A DNA stretch of 64,000 nt. Origin: Paratinospora sagittata. Its lineage: Eukaryota; Streptophyta; Magnoliopsida; Ranunculales; Menispermaceae. Positions 45,539-57,008 of this stretch are shown piece by piece. The position numbers were made by a program, and so were the translations under genes. Where the stretch lies: assembly GCA_035771175.1 (NCBI GenBank), contig CM069611.1, forward strand, positions 15,986,866 to 16,050,865. Reading direction: 5' to 3'. The notes beneath the pieces are model-generated. The model was not told where the DNA came from. It ran no database searches and was given only the letters and a program-made list of their open reading frames with translations. How positions within the stretch are numbered: the stretch's first letter is position 1; the number at the start of each line of letters is the position of its first letter.

Positions 45539-46128
45539 TTAATGCTTTTGATCTCTTGGCCACAAATTAGATGATCATAGACTTGAGGTAGATGCTTCAC
45601 AAGAGGGTACCTTGGGTTGGAGAATGGAAAATATAGCCTAGGCTATCATGAGACTCACAAGGAGATCGAGAACCTTTGAAGTCATTAGGTGAAAATCATA
45701 GATCTTAATGAGTTATTATTGTTTTTGGTTTTCATCGAAAGAGTTAAAGCATGACAACAATAATATGCTCTAGTTTTGCTTCAAAAGAGGGAATTGGAAA
45801 GGTTAGGATTTCTGACTTATAAACGAAAGAATTGATTTAATGATAAATATATATATATATAAAGGCATAGTTGAGAGTAAGGTGATATTGAACCTCTAGA
45901 CCATTCTATCTCTGATTTTCTAGCTATTTCTATTGCATGTTTAGTTTACTTTCTAGTTGTTTATTTATTTCACTCAATCTCTCAATTTTGATTTTCTAAA
46001 TAAAGTTGAAGTTAGTAAACGTGGCATTTAATGTAAGTATCAATCCTAGAGTTTTGTACGTAAACGTGGCATTTAAGTTCGATATATAGTATTACTTGAT
46101 ATCGTACGCTTGCTGTTTGTACGTAACA
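45539..46128 (+). repeat. Athila-type 5' LTR, second part
   Basis: TTAATGCTTTTGATCTCTTG to TGTTTGTACGTAACA matches 48674-49255 in the 3' LTR closely, with small indels near the end. It abuts the foldback on its left. Confidence 0.88.
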
Positions 46129-46133
46129 ATTTT

Positions 46134-46151
46134 TGGCACCATTGCCGGGGA
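46134..46151 (+). promoter_or_regulatory. Athila-type primer-binding site
   Basis: TGGCACCATTGCCGGGGA resembles the TGGCGCCGTTGCCGGGGA phrase that follows the 5' LTR in Athila-type elements. Confidence 0.75.
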
Positions 46152-46253
46152 TTGATTCACTCTATTTTCACTAATATCGTTAGTAACTAACTTCGATTTT
46201 AATTTAGAGTTTTATTTTGATTTTTTTTCTTTTGTTGTTTCTTTTGTAGAGCA

Positions 46254-46817
46254 ATGACGTACAATTTCAATCACTCGACTTTCCAAGATAGTTTCGAGCA
46301 AGTTGATCTTATTAGAACATTGTCGGCATCAATGTCCAATCTTGAACTTCAAATACCCAAACTTATTGATGCAAGATCTCAACCTACAATGGAGGGAATG
46401 AGAGTTGCAAGCATGGGATATTTAGGATTTGATTCAAGTATGGAGGAAGTTCAATATGGTCACCATTGGGCTTATGATTGTATGGGTGACCCTTTACCCT
46501 ACCAATACCATTCTGGTATTTATAACCATGAGAACTACTCCTATGATAATTCATGGAATGTCTTGCAACCTCAATCGGATTTCTACTATCAAGTAGAGGA
46601 TGAGTCTTCCTTGGAGGATATGTTGAGCTCATTCATGATAGAGACAAGGGCTTCACTCAAGAACCTTGAAGTGCAAATCGGGCAACTAGCATTAACGGTG
46701 AATACCCAACATCGAGATTCCTTCCCAAGTGAGGTGATTCTTCAAAAGCAATACAATGCCATCACCTTGAGCGATGAAGAAGATATCAAGGGGCTGATTT
46801 ATTATGTCAAGACATGA
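46254..46817 (+). CDS. Athila-type gag-derived ORF1 (187 aa, intact)
   Basis: It starts at the first ATG about 100 bp after the PBS and is uninterrupted for 187 codons. The N-terminal 130 residues are Tyr/Asp/Ser-rich without a known fold. Residues 137-172 (TRASLKNLEVQIGQLALTVN, then FPSEV and AITLSDEED) match the C-terminal tail of Athila/Tat gag ('LENQIGQLA..LN.RP.G.LPS.....AITLRSG'). The gag core and zinc knuckle are absent. The stop TGA overlaps the next ATG (ATGA). It may still let the RNA or protein associate with a helper gag; this is inference. Confidence 0.65.
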   Translation: MTYNFNHSTFQDSFEQVDLIRTLSASMSNLELQIPKLIDARSQPTMEGMRVASMGYLGFDSSMEEVQYGHHWAYDCMGDPLPYQYHSGIYNHENYSYDNSWNVLQPQSDFYYQVEDESSLEDMLSSFMIETRASLKNLEVQIGQLALTVNTQHRDSFPSEVILQKQYNAITLSDEEDIKGLIYYVKT

Positions 46818-47359
46818 CACCACCACCACCACCACCACCTCCACTAAGACAATTAAGTGTTTTAGAAGTGGTGCAACTCTATGAGACCACGAGAGGAAAA
46901 GAGATGAATAGTCAACCGATGGATGTACTTGAGTGTGGTGATCAAGAGGTGCCAAGGAATGTGCAATTGGGCGATCTTATGATGCCATATGTTGATGTGG
47001 TGCCTACCAAGGTGGAAGAGTGTTTGGATGTCACAAAGTATGCTTTTGATTTTGAGGATTCGTTTGCTCAAGGAATACAAGCTAAAGTTAAGGAGGTTAC
47101 TAATGATGTTCAAAGCCATTTAGAGGTGCTTGAAAATCAATGCATAAACATTTGGAAAGCACCATTTGAGTTTTTTGATGACATTCCTCCGTTAGATAGG
47201 AGTGAGGCTTCATCATACTTTGTGTTTTTATTTGAGGATCGTTCGTATGAATTTTTATGGGAGAAGTGCACAAGTCCGCCGCCATTAATGCTAAACAATG
47301 AGGAAGACGTGAGGATGTTGAAAATAATAAGGAAACATACTCGATTTAAGCGAGTATAA
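46814..47359 (+). CDS. ORF2 of Athila-type non-autonomous element (181 aa, intact)
   Basis: The start codon overlaps the ORF1 stop by ATGA, so reinitiation or frameshifting could join them. It begins with eight prolines, then VLEVVQLYETTRG, an acidic region (VEECLDVTKYAFDFEDSFAQ), a helix-rich stretch (VKEVTNDVQSHLEVLENQCI) and an aromatic C-terminal half (APFEFFDDIPPLDRSEASSY, EDRSYEFLWEKCTSPPP). It ends KHTRFKRV. I do not recognise a domain. The Athila-type trailer (TTTAAACTAAGCGCTTGTTGGGA) follows the stop directly. Confidence 0.55.
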   Translation: MTPPPPPPPPLRQLSVLEVVQLYETTRGKEMNSQPMDVLECGDQEVPRNVQLGDLMMPYVDVVPTKVEECLDVTKYAFDFEDSFAQGIQAKVKEVTNDVQSHLEVLENQCINIWKAPFEFFDDIPPLDRSEASSYFVFLFEDRSYEFLWEKCTSPPPLMLNNEEDVRMLKIIRKHTRFKRV

Positions 47360-47685
47360 GAAGTCGGGCTAAGGACTTTAAACTAAGCGCTTGTTGGGAC
47401 GCAACCCATCAGTTACTTTTATGTTTTCTATTTTTATTTCTTTATTTGGTTTATTTAGTTGTTTAGAATTCTACCTTTGCCAATGTCATTTCTTTTGCTA
47501 TCTTCTTCCCAGGTTCAAGATCAAGTTTGGGGGTTCTTATGCAAGCTACATGAAGAGGATGAAGAGTTTATGTGAAAACTTCAACCTTTGGGTTCAAGGG
47601 GATTTCCTAAACCTCTCCTTATTTTATTTCCATCCATTCTCTGTTTATGTTTTTATTGTGAAGCATTGAGGACAATGCTTGTCCT

Positions 47686-47700
47686 AAGTTTGGGGGTATT
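47686..47700 (+). promoter_or_regulatory. Athila-type polypurine tract
   Basis: AAGTTTGGGGGTATT immediately before the 3' LTR. Confidence 0.75.
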
Positions 47701-49255
47701 TGATAGTTGCATATTTAGATAGGTTTTATAGCATGTTTTAGGTGTGTTTTAGGATGATTTATGCATTAGTTTAGTGTGATTATGTTAGTTTAGATGCATT
47801 TGTTAGTTTATGAATAAATTGGGTTTTATGCATGATTTCGGTTTGTTAGTTTATATGTTGGATCAATTTATGTTTTGAGTATGCTAATTACTTTTTTTGC
47901 ATTGTTTTGTAGATATTTAGATGTGTGGAAGTGAGCATGAATGATGGACACAACATATGAGAAGCCTAGATGATGATTCATGAAGAAACCAAATCAAGAA
48001 GTAAAAGGAAATTGGCTAAGTCACAAGAAGGAAGGAAAAAACGCCCATAAAGACGTTCTGGGCGCCTGGGCGCTTCGCAAAAGGCAATTGCCCAACGTTT
48101 TTATTTTGGCCATAACTTTCTCAATTCAACTATGAATTGGACGTGGTTTATTTATATGGATTCCTTACATGAAATAATATAGGAGGGAAGGGTTTTGAGG
48201 TTGATTTGGAGTAAAGAACAAGAAGAAAAATGGCGAGGAAGATGGCAGATGTGCGATTCAGAATTAGAAACTTTCTAATTTTGTTGCAAACTTTCCTAAT
48301 TCAACTTGGACTTCTCTTGGACGACTTCCTATGGAATTGTAGCTATATAAAGTCCATTGTGTAGGGTTTTCGAAGGCATCAAAGAGAGGAGAAAAGATTG
48401 TGAAGAGCAAGGAAGACGACTAGGGTTTGGAAGCGAGGAGAAGAGCATTATTGAAGATCATTGAAGAATCTCCAACACTTTCCTTTCCTTCTACTTTGTT
48501 TTTCTGGTTTTAGATTTATGTTCATCATGTTATTTCATGCTTTTATCTCTCAATTTATGAACTAAATCCTCTATCTAGAGGTGTAGATTGATCCAATCTT
48601 AAAACTATGCTGTAGGTTTTATTGATTGATTATTGTTAATGAACTTTTCTAGTTTATTTATATTTTTCTGAGTTTAATGCTTTTGATCCCTTGGCCACAG
48701 ATTAGAGGATCATAGACTTGAGGTAGATGCTTCACAAGAGGGAACCTTGGGTTGGAGAATGAGAAATATAACCTAGGCTATCGTGAGACTCACAAAGAGA
48801 TCGAGAACCTTTGAAGTCATTATGTGGAAATCATAGATCTTAATGAGTTATTTTTGTTTTTGGTTTTCATCGAAAGAGTTAAAGCATGAAAACAATAATA
48901 TGCTCTAGTTTTGCTTCAAAAGAGGGAATTAGAAAAGTTAGGATTTTCGACTTATAAACGAAAGAATTGATTTAATGATAAATATATATATATATAAATG
49001 CATAGTTGAGAGTAAGGTGATATTGAACTTCTAGACCATTCTATCTTTGATTTTCTAGCTATTTCTATTCATGTTTAGTTTACTTTCTAGTTGTTTATTT
49101 ATTTCACTCAATCTCTCAAATCTGATTTTCTAAATAAAGTTGAAGTTAGTAAACGTGACATTTAGTTTGAGTATCAATCCTAGAGGACGAGAACCCGATA
49201 TCTCTTCGGTATATATTATAACTTGACACCATACGCTTGAGGTTTGCACGTAACA
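47701..49255 (+). repeat. Athila-type 3' LTR
   Basis: TGATAGTTGCATATTTAG to TTTGCACGTAACA, then TSD CTTCG. It includes a GC-rich palindromic phrase (GGGCGCCTGGGCGC, 48059-48072) and a TATA-like TATATAAAG (48343-48352). Confidence 0.88.
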
Positions 49256-49260
49256 CTTCG

Positions 49261-49912
49261 TCTAAGGATATTTGGATTAGATTAGAAGAACTCTTATGGT
49301 GTTTCATATGCTTCCTCATCTTCATATGAAAATAATGAAAACGTAGAACATGTTTGCTTTATATTTAATATTAATGAATGATCTACTAATGTCACTAATC
49401 TCTCTTTTGATGATTTTGTCTATAGCTCATGAAAAGCTTCAATATGAATTTGACAAAATCCTAAAAAAGAATGAAATACTCAAGAACATGATATTCAATG
49501 TTATGGATGAGTTGGAAACTCTCCAAAATGGACTATGAAAGTGTTCTTGAGAAGAATGAAGCCATTCTTGAAGATAAGGAATGTGTAGAAAATGAAAACA
49601 TTAGTCTTCAAGAAAGATCAGAGGAATTGACCCAAGTAGCTAGTAACCAAAGTTATAACTAATGTGAAGGAGGACTTAGAACTTAAACTTTAATTAGAAA
49701 AGCAAAAGACCTCTACTTTAAAGAAACAATTGGGCAAACCAAATGTCGAATATTTTAAGCCCAAGACATGCCATAGAAACCTTAGATATCCTTTCAAGGA
49801 TAAATCTCATAAAATGACATGGGTACCAAATGACCTACTCCTAGATGCTAAAATTATAAAAACCAAAGGGGTATGGGTTCCTAAGGTTATGGTTCATCGA
49901 ATTACATAAATA
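49261..49912 (+). pseudogene. SIRE-like copia gag, continuation after nested insertion
   Basis: Reading resumes after the TSD with KDIWIRLEELLW, then broken frames: HVCFIFNINE, SFDDFVYSSHEKLQYEFDKI and NEAILEDKECVENENISLQE (coiled-coil-like, as in SIRE gag). Later YFKPKTCHRNLRYPFKDKSH and TWVPNDLLLDAKIIKTKGVW-VPKV match the 'TKxxWVPK' segment between gag and protease. Stops and frameshifts are frequent, and nothing of pol follows. Confidence 0.6.
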
Positions 49913-51127
49913 TATTGTTGAACCATATGAAAAATTCATTTGCATATAGCCTATAGGCCTTGGACATTTCTTAACATTTGAAAGTAGGATAGGCTTGATC
50001 AAATTACCTTATCTTTTGATGCTTATGCTTGCCTATGATTGTCTGTTGCATTGAACATGTCTAATTGCTTATTCACATTGTTCAATGCTTGATGGGTGCA
50101 AAACATGCTAAGTATGTAATTTGGATCTTATCTTTGTGAACATGCTTATATTGTATATTTTTGTTCACTTGTTCAAAGCATACTTTTTGCATTTGTTATA
50201 TCATAAGAATGTACGCTTATATTAAATGGTATGTGCCTCATGAATATATTCACCCATTTAATATCTTGAGAAAATTTTGAGCATGATACAATATTTTTGT
50301 TAATGTGAGTTTGCTTAGAATTAAATTGGTTGAATTGCTCATATATATATATATATATGTGTGTTTGTATGCTCATGCCCTTAGCAAATGGACTGAAATT
50401 TAATAATTATTTATTTGAGTCTATATTTCTTGTACTTTAGGATCAAAATGATTCATATCTTTCGAAAAGTACAAGATACTTACTAAGCAATAATGGCTTA
50501 TACTTGTAATGATAATCAAATAGCCTCCTCACTGGCTTCCTTGGAGATTGATCAAGTTTAGTCTAAGAATTTAAATTCTTAGCAATCATGAGAAGAATTT
50601 AAATTTTTGGCAATCATGAGAAGACTTAAAAAGTTACCTTTTTAACCCATCCAAGGAAATCTTACTCCCTGTGCCTATTAATGATCTTTGATCATATCAT
50701 AGAAAGGGGTTAGTAAGGAAAATTGAGTTGATCCTCAATTAAAAATTTTCTGGGATCAAATAAAGAAAAACAAAAAATAATTTTCTTAAAGACCTTGAAT
50801 TAAAAATAAATCTTTTGTCTCTAGAAATCAATAGTTATCCTTTAGGATTAAGACTTTTGTCTTTAAATCTTGTCTATCTAAAGTCTTAGTGTCCTTAAAG
50901 TGATAACCATTTCTAATAAACCTTTCCATAATTCATAAAATTTAAAGAGGCTTAGATCATTCATTTGAATGAATACCGTATGCCTTGATTTAAATCTACT
51001 TGTATTCATTCCTTTAGAGATGAATTGAACATAAATGACTAAAAGATCTTACTCCATTACTCAAAATAGATTTTGGTCATTTACATGATTAATTGAACAT
51101 GCTAGCTTTCATTTATGAGCATTGATG
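49913..51127. other. Unassigned AT-rich sequence
   Basis: Probably remnants of the SIRE-like element or its flank; no conserved motif. A (TA)n run lies at 50341-50358. Confidence 0.4.
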
Positions 51128-52573
51128 TGTCACACCCCGCTCGGACGCGCCTAAACCGGCGGTACACTCGCGGCCGGGGCGCGCATTTTGAATAATAACA
51201 ATGGTAAAAACAGAGTACGCAGCGGAAATATAATACAGTACAAGTCTGATTTCATTTAATTCAGAATTCATTTGTACATGACATGGTCAAGAAACTCCCC
51301 AAAAATCCCCAATGAATAATACAAAGGGTACAAAATGTGGGCTTCATAAACCTGCACCCAGTCCACTCTAATTTTCTGTGAAAAATTGGTTAATAATGGA
51401 GTGAGCTTACCGCGCTTAGTGGGTAAAATAGTTCGTGAGTATAACAATTAGTAAAGCATACTTCAATATCAAATATCTTAAATACACATTAGAGCATCAT
51501 AATCAATCAATATGTATGTATGCATGACACCGTCTCGTGATGGTTTTATGAATGTACATCGCCTGAGTTCACGTACAGATGTCCTTCCCCAGACGTAGCC
51601 AGGTTCTCACTGTACGTCCCTCCTCAGGAACGATGCTCTGGATTCACGTACTGATGTCCCTCCCCAGGCGTAGCCGGGTTCTCATTGTACGTCCCTCTCC
51701 AGAGAAATATAATGAATATCGAGCAATACTCCTAACTATTCTATGAATCATAAACCACATATGTCCCTAGGTGGTGATATGTATGATGCCAATGCATGAA
51801 CTGGTCTGGTCTTTTCTTGACATTTAGACTGACTTTGGCAACGTCTGGTGATCCTTATCATGGTTGGTATCACGACGTGCAAGGTTAGGACATTCAGTAT
51901 TACTTGTATAAGCTGATAGCTTTCAATAAGACCAACTAGATCTGTCCCCAGTTGAGAGGTGATACACAAGGTCTGCTTAAATACCAATCGCCTAGAGCAG
52001 CCCGCTGCCTCCCGTTCACTATTTAAAGTTACTGAGGACAAGACCGAGTCTAGTTGAGCCAGATTGACCACAAATCCGACATTATAATAGTGTAATACAT
52101 AAACTCCGAATATACAGGCATAAGTGCAACAATTTAAACATTATATGACATAATGCAGTGTCAATGAACAGTAGACATAATAATAATTGAATATAAACTT
52201 TAATGAAAGTTATAAAACATGCAAACCTATGTTTCGTTCCCCACCTTTAGATAATAACTTCTTCTTTCAGATCTGGCGCTTTCCTCCGGACAGAACTTCG
52301 TCGTATCGCACCGAGAGTCTCAAACATAAAAGAACTCAGAATGAGTGAAAAGAGGAGGAAAAATCACTAGAGAAGGTGATTTGGTGTGAGAAAATGAGGA
52401 GGAGAGAGCTCTTTATATAGGAAAATTGGCGCCTGGAGGTTCGGGCACCAGCCCGAACGTTCGGCCACCCGCCCGAACGTTCGGCCACTCGCCCGAACGT
52501 TTCGCCGTCCTGCCCAAACGTCCGGGCATTTCTGCCCAAATGAATTTTTTTTTGTGAAATACAGGGTATTACA
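51128..52573 (-). repeat. gypsy copy B 3' LTR
   Basis: On the minus strand it begins TGTAATACCCTG (52573) and ends GAGCGGGGTGTGACA (51128). TATA box CTATATAAAG near 52418-52409. A palindromic minisatellite CCGAACGTTCGG (52436-52518) lies just upstream of the TATA box. The 77-bp tandem pair is at 51560-51700. Confidence 0.9.
52436..52518 (-). promoter_or_regulatory. Palindromic minisatellite upstream of TATA box, copy B LTR
   Basis: Four to five units of GCCCGAACGTTCGGCCAC type, each centred on the palindrome CCGAACGTTCGG (units diverge to GAACGTTTCG and AAACGTCCGG). Copy A carries three to four units with GAACCTTCAGG in its 3' LTR (37372-37452) and two in the deleted 5' LTR (28357-28392). 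Confidence 0.7.
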
Positions 52574-52607
52574 CTCTACGCCCCTTAAAGGGATTTCGCC
52601 CTCGAAA

Positions 52608-53105
52608 TCAATTCAAGTAGTTATGATGGTTATCTGCTTGAGATTCACTGCCAGCGTCATCTCTTGCGAGTTCAGAGTAGTGCTTGTATGGTCCCTGAAT
52701 AGCACTGTGGCCGGTGGAATCCTCATCATCATAAAACCATGGAGAGAAAATGGAATCGGATTCGTCCTCTGAAGATTCCAACCTTGGCATAACAGATGGT
52801 GGTGGAGGGCGCTGGTTACATCGTTTGAGGGGAGGTAGGTTGAGCGGTGGAATTTTTTTTCGTGCTATTGCTCGAATCCAGCCGCCTGGTAATTTTGGTA
52901 GAAGATCTTGCCAAGATGAGGGTACGAGATTGTTACGAAAAAGCCATGCACGCTCTTGCGATAAAGATCACTGTCTGTGTGGTGATAGAGTTCGTGATGC
53001 AAGGTAGTTGTGACTTGACTCAGATTCTGAAGGAGTCGCCACAGGTTGCCAAGGAGGCCATTGCGTGTGTGCATCACTATATCCATTGGTATTATTTTCA
53101 GACAT
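52608..53105 (-). pseudogene. Accessory ORF between pol and 3' LTR, copy B
   Basis: A 165-codon frame from ATG (53105-53103) to TGA (52610-52608), with one in-frame TGA where copy A has CGA. It aligns with the copy A ORF end to end, with only in-frame length changes. Shared segments are GYSDAHTQWPPWQ near the start and STGHSAIQGPY near the end. The rest differs by many substitutions. The PPT and LTR follow directly. Function unknown; no membrane or zinc motif. Confidence 0.65.
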
Positions 53106-53207
53106 CTGCATAGATATTCAAGTGAAACGATGTATTAAGATATGTGTAAACAAAGTTCCATCATTTTATTGATAAGTGAAAGTAGTACAGTGTATCACAT
53201 CATCAAT

Positions 53208-54520
53208 TGGTACTAGAAAACAATTCAGGGTATTTCTGTTTAATTGTTGCTTCTAGTTCCCATGTTGCTTCTTCGATGCCATGGTGATCCCAGAGCACTT
53301 TCACAAGTGGTATGCTACGTCGCCTTAGTTCTTGAGTTTTTTTATCCAAAATTTGTATCGCTCTCTCTTGATACTTATTTCCTTCCTCAACCCGAACCTT
53401 GACTAAAAGGATGATATGTGAAAGATCAACGTGAAAAACGTCATGAAGCTTAGGCATGGACGATGGAAAGGACTGACGATAAGTAAGTTTGCCAATACGT
53501 TCAATGATCTAAAATGGACCTATATACCGCGTTTGACACCTCTTGTGGGCTGAACTTTTAAAAAAACAAAGTCCCCTTTATCAAATTCTAGAGGCTGTCT
53601 CCGCTTGTCAGCATAGCTCTTCTGTCGACTTTGTGCAACACGAAGTCGTTCCTTTACTAGTGTGATCTTCTCATAAGTGTCTTGAACTAGTTCAGGGCCC
53701 AACTGCGGTCGATCTGCCATATATAACAAGCATACCGGAGATCTGCAAGGGCAACCATAGAGAGCCTCATACGGTGCCATGCCGATACTAGTTTGGTAGC
53801 TGTTGTTGTATGCAAACTCAGCTAAATGTAAGTACTTTGCCCATCCGTCATTAAAGTCCAAAATGCAACACCGTAACATGTCTTCTAAGATTTGAATAAG
53901 ACGCTCTAACTGTCCATCAGTCTGAGGGTGAAAGGCTGTGCTCATGGTGATCTTAGAACCCATTCTACTCTGAAAGCTTTGCCAAAACTTTGATGTGAAT
54001 CGAGGGTCTCGATCAGAGATGATCACTAGTGGTATGCCATGGATGCGTAGGATCTCTTTTTCATATAGTTCTGCAAGTTTGGCGGGGTTATCCGTGAACT
54101 TTATTGGCAAGAAGTGTGCAAACTTTGTAAGTCTGTCAATGATAAACCAGATTGCATCTTTCCCTTTATTATTTCGAGGCAAGGCCGTAACAAAATCCAT
54201 TGCGATGTTCTCCTACTTCCATTCTCCAATAGGTAATGGCTAGAGAAGTCCAGAGGGAAGTCTTCGTTCTGCCTTAACTTTCTGACAAACGAGACATCGA
54301 GCAACGAAGTCTGCAATTTCCTTCTTCAATCCAGAAAACCAGAATTGTCGCTTGACATCCTTATACATCTTGTCACCCTCAGGATGCATAGCGAACCTCG
54401 AACATTGCATCTCAGTGAGCACTTCTTTTCGAACCTCAGGATCGTTCGGTAGATAGAGACGTTTTTTATAGAAAAAGGCCCCGTCATTTGAGACCGACCA
54501 GTGAGGAAGGTCCTATCCAC
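53208..54520 (-). pseudogene. gypsy integrase with chromodomain-like tail, copy B
   Basis: Zinc-binding: HPEGDKMYKDVKRQFWFSGL-KKEIADFVARCLVCQKVKAE (HHCC complete). Core: MDFVTALPRNNKG, IISDRDPRFTSKFWQSF, FHPQTDGQLERLIQILEDML (three acidic residues present), then AYNNSYQTSIGMAPYEALYG. After KGDFVFLKVQPTRG the frame shifts near 53520-53460. The tail VKVLWDHHGIEEATWELEAT-IKQKYPELF (53330-53215) is chromodomain-like. A TAG between GLL and PLPIGEWKW (54241 region) is shared with copy A. Confidence 0.9.
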
Positions 54521-55935
54521 TGAGTAGAAGTTCTCGATTCTCCATTAACATAGGGTCGTTGGCTTGAGCTACTGAAATCTTTCGAACTAGTTCAGAGTTG
54601 GCTGATAATTGAGAGAGTCGTGATCTTGGTCCCTCTTCAATCAGTTGTAGGTTAAAGTTCTCTATCTCGGTAGCCAACTTCCCCATTTCAAAGTTAAAAG
54701 TGCAAGCAAGATATGATTTTCTACTCAGGGCATCAGCCACAACGTTGGCCTTTCCGGGATGGTACTGGAGTTGAAAGTCATAATCTTTTAAGAATTTCAA
54801 CCATCGTTTTTGGCAGAGGTTTAGATCTCTCTAAGTGTATATGTACTTAAGACTCTTGTGATCTGAGAAGACCTCGAACCGTTCACCGTATAGGTAATGA
54901 CACCATAATTTCAGGGCAAACACAACAGCTGTGAGTTCCAAGTCATGTGTTGGGTAATTACCCTCATGAATCTTCAGTTGCCTAGAGGCATATGCAACAA
55001 CTTGGCCTTCTTTAATTAGTACAGCACCTAAGCCTTGGAAAGAGGCGTCGGTGTATAATGAAAATCCAATTGCATTTCTTGGAGTGATAAGTACAGGTGC
55101 CATCGTGAGGCGTTTCTTCAATTCTTGAAATGATGCTGCACAGGCGGGATTCCAGATGAATCGCACGTTTTTTCGAGTGAGCTTGGTCATAGGTTCAGCA
55201 ATCTTTGAGAAGTCCTTGATGAAGTGTCTGTAATAGCCAGCCAAACCAAGAAAACTCCTAATCTGAGTAACAATGGTAGGCTGCTTCCAGTTTAAAACTG
55301 CTTCAACCTTAGAAGGATATACCTCAATGCCATTGCCTGAAACCACATGGCCTAGGAATTGAACTATCTTCGCCCAAAATTCGCACTTACTCAACTTTGC
55401 ATACAGTTGGTGGCTTCTCAAGGTCTGGAGGACTATCTTCAAATGTATCTTATGGTCTTCCTCGGTTGAGGAATATATCAAGATGTCGTCTGCAAAAACC
55501 ACCACAAATCGGTCTAAGTATAATCGGAAGATGCGATGCATCAAATCCATGAATGCCGCAGATGCATTTGTTAGACCGAACGGCATGACCAAGAACTCGT
55601 AGTGACCGTATCGAGTTCTGAATGCCGTCTTGGTAATGTCCGACTCTCGGATCTGGAGTTGGTGATAACCGGACCGTAAATCAATCTTAGAGAAGTATTT
55701 GGCATCTCTAAGTTGGTCGAACAAGTCATCGATCCTGGGCAACGAATATCTGTTCTTGATGGTGACGTTATTCAATTTGCGATAATCGATGCAAAGTCGT
55801 AACCAGCCATCCTTTTTGCGAACAAACAGAACTGGAGCGCCCCAGGGTGATGAACTCTTTCTGATGAAGCCATTACTCTATAATTCCTTCAGTTGTTTGT
55901 CTAATTCAACCAGCTCGACATTTGACATTCTGTAT
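54521..55935 (-). pseudogene. gypsy reverse transcriptase and RNase H, copy B
   Basis: [18 protein letters not shown], then a [58 protein letters not shown] and the catalytic box [10 protein letters not shown] (55500-55470). [16 protein letters not shown] marks the connection. RNase [45 protein letters not shown], then TAG near 54830, and [17 protein letters not shown]. The frame from 55775 to 54834 is open for 314 codons. Confidence 0.92.
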
Positions 55936-56173
55936 GGTGGAATTGAGATAGGCCCGTCCCAGGTATGAGGTTGATTTTAAAATTGAATTCCCTAACTGGA
56001 GGTAGACCAGGAAGGTCATTTAGAAAGACTATTGGGGATTCATATATGACCGGAACATCGTGTACTTCGAGAGGATACCGTGCTGGTGATTCATTTTCAT
56101 CACTAAGAGATAGAGCTCGAAGTTGTGCCTTGAGAAGTGCAACTGTTGATTTGTGTATCCATTTCCTTATTCC

Positions 56174-57003
56174 CTAAATCTTGACAAACTCTCCTGTAGG
56201 CAAGGTTAACTGAACTTGCTTCTTCATATATTCGATCTTTGCAGTCAGTGGTGCTAGCCAGTCCACGCTGAGGATGATGTCGAAGTCTTCAATATCCATC
56301 ACAAAAATATCTGCATATATTATCTGTTCTGACATTCGAAGTTCAGATCGAGAACACTGCAAATTCACGTCAGTACCAGATCCGAACGGTGATGTGACAT
56401 GGAGTGTGATGTTTGTGGGTTCAGGATGCAGACCTAAATTTCTTACCAATGCCGACGATATAAAAGAATGCATAGCACCTGAATCAAACAAAACATGCAC
56501 CATTGTATTGAACAAAGGAAAAGTACATTCGACTACATTGTTGTCTGGGAGGGGTTGTTGAGCGATGGCAAATGCTCTGCCCTGATTTCGTTGACCCTGG
56601 TTCTGCTGGTTCTGCCTGGGTTGGGCATTAGCAGCAGGTGGTGCTTGATGGACTGGAACAACAGGGATAGGTTGCTGAAGGTGCAGACAAACATATTTTA
56701 CATGGCCCTTCTGGCCGCAGTTGAAGCACATCGGCTGGTACTGCGGATGGTGTTGTTGGCCATGCTAATTGTTCTGTTGGCCATGCTGATTGTGGTGTCA
56801 ACCACCACCTCTGCCATTGCCGTTTCTACGGCCACCCCTTCCATAACGACCTCCGTGGCCATGATTACGAAAATCCTGAAGGTTAGGGTTAGAAGGTTCA
56901 GCCGCATGTATTGTGGCCTCATTCTTTGAAATAGGGGATGGGAAGGCTGGGTTTTGATTGTAGTAGGGCTTTTTCTTGTTGCCCTATTGCGAGCCCTGTT
57001 GGG
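56174..57003 (-). pseudogene. gypsy gag C-terminus and protease, copy B
   Basis: The Gly/Arg/His-rich region (about 56920-56760) has a one-base frameshift before CFNCGQKGHVKYVC (a complete CX2CX4HX4C knuckle, 56729-56690). The protease follows with FDSGAMHSFISSALV (DSGA) and FVMDIEDFDIILSVDWLAPL. It continues into the linker with FLNDLPGLPPVREF (near 56025-55985) that copy A has lost. Confidence 0.9.
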
Positions 57004-57008
57004 AAAAC

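Larger units (their letters stand above)
39694..49255 (+). mobile_element. Athila-type non-autonomous LTR element (with nested insertions)
   Basis: CTTCG flanks the element (39689-39693 and 49256-49260). The 5' LTR is broken into 39694-39738 and 45539-46128; the 3' LTR is 47701-49255. The PBS, two ORFs and a PPT lie between. It has no protease, RT, RNase H or integrase, so it would depend on a relative. The 5' LTR lacks about 950 bp that are replaced by gypsy and foldback sequence. Confidence 0.8.

Noticed and set aside
45369..45563. Short frames inside the foldback
   Set aside because: They appear as mirror images in both arms and arise from the inverted repeat, not from a coding region.
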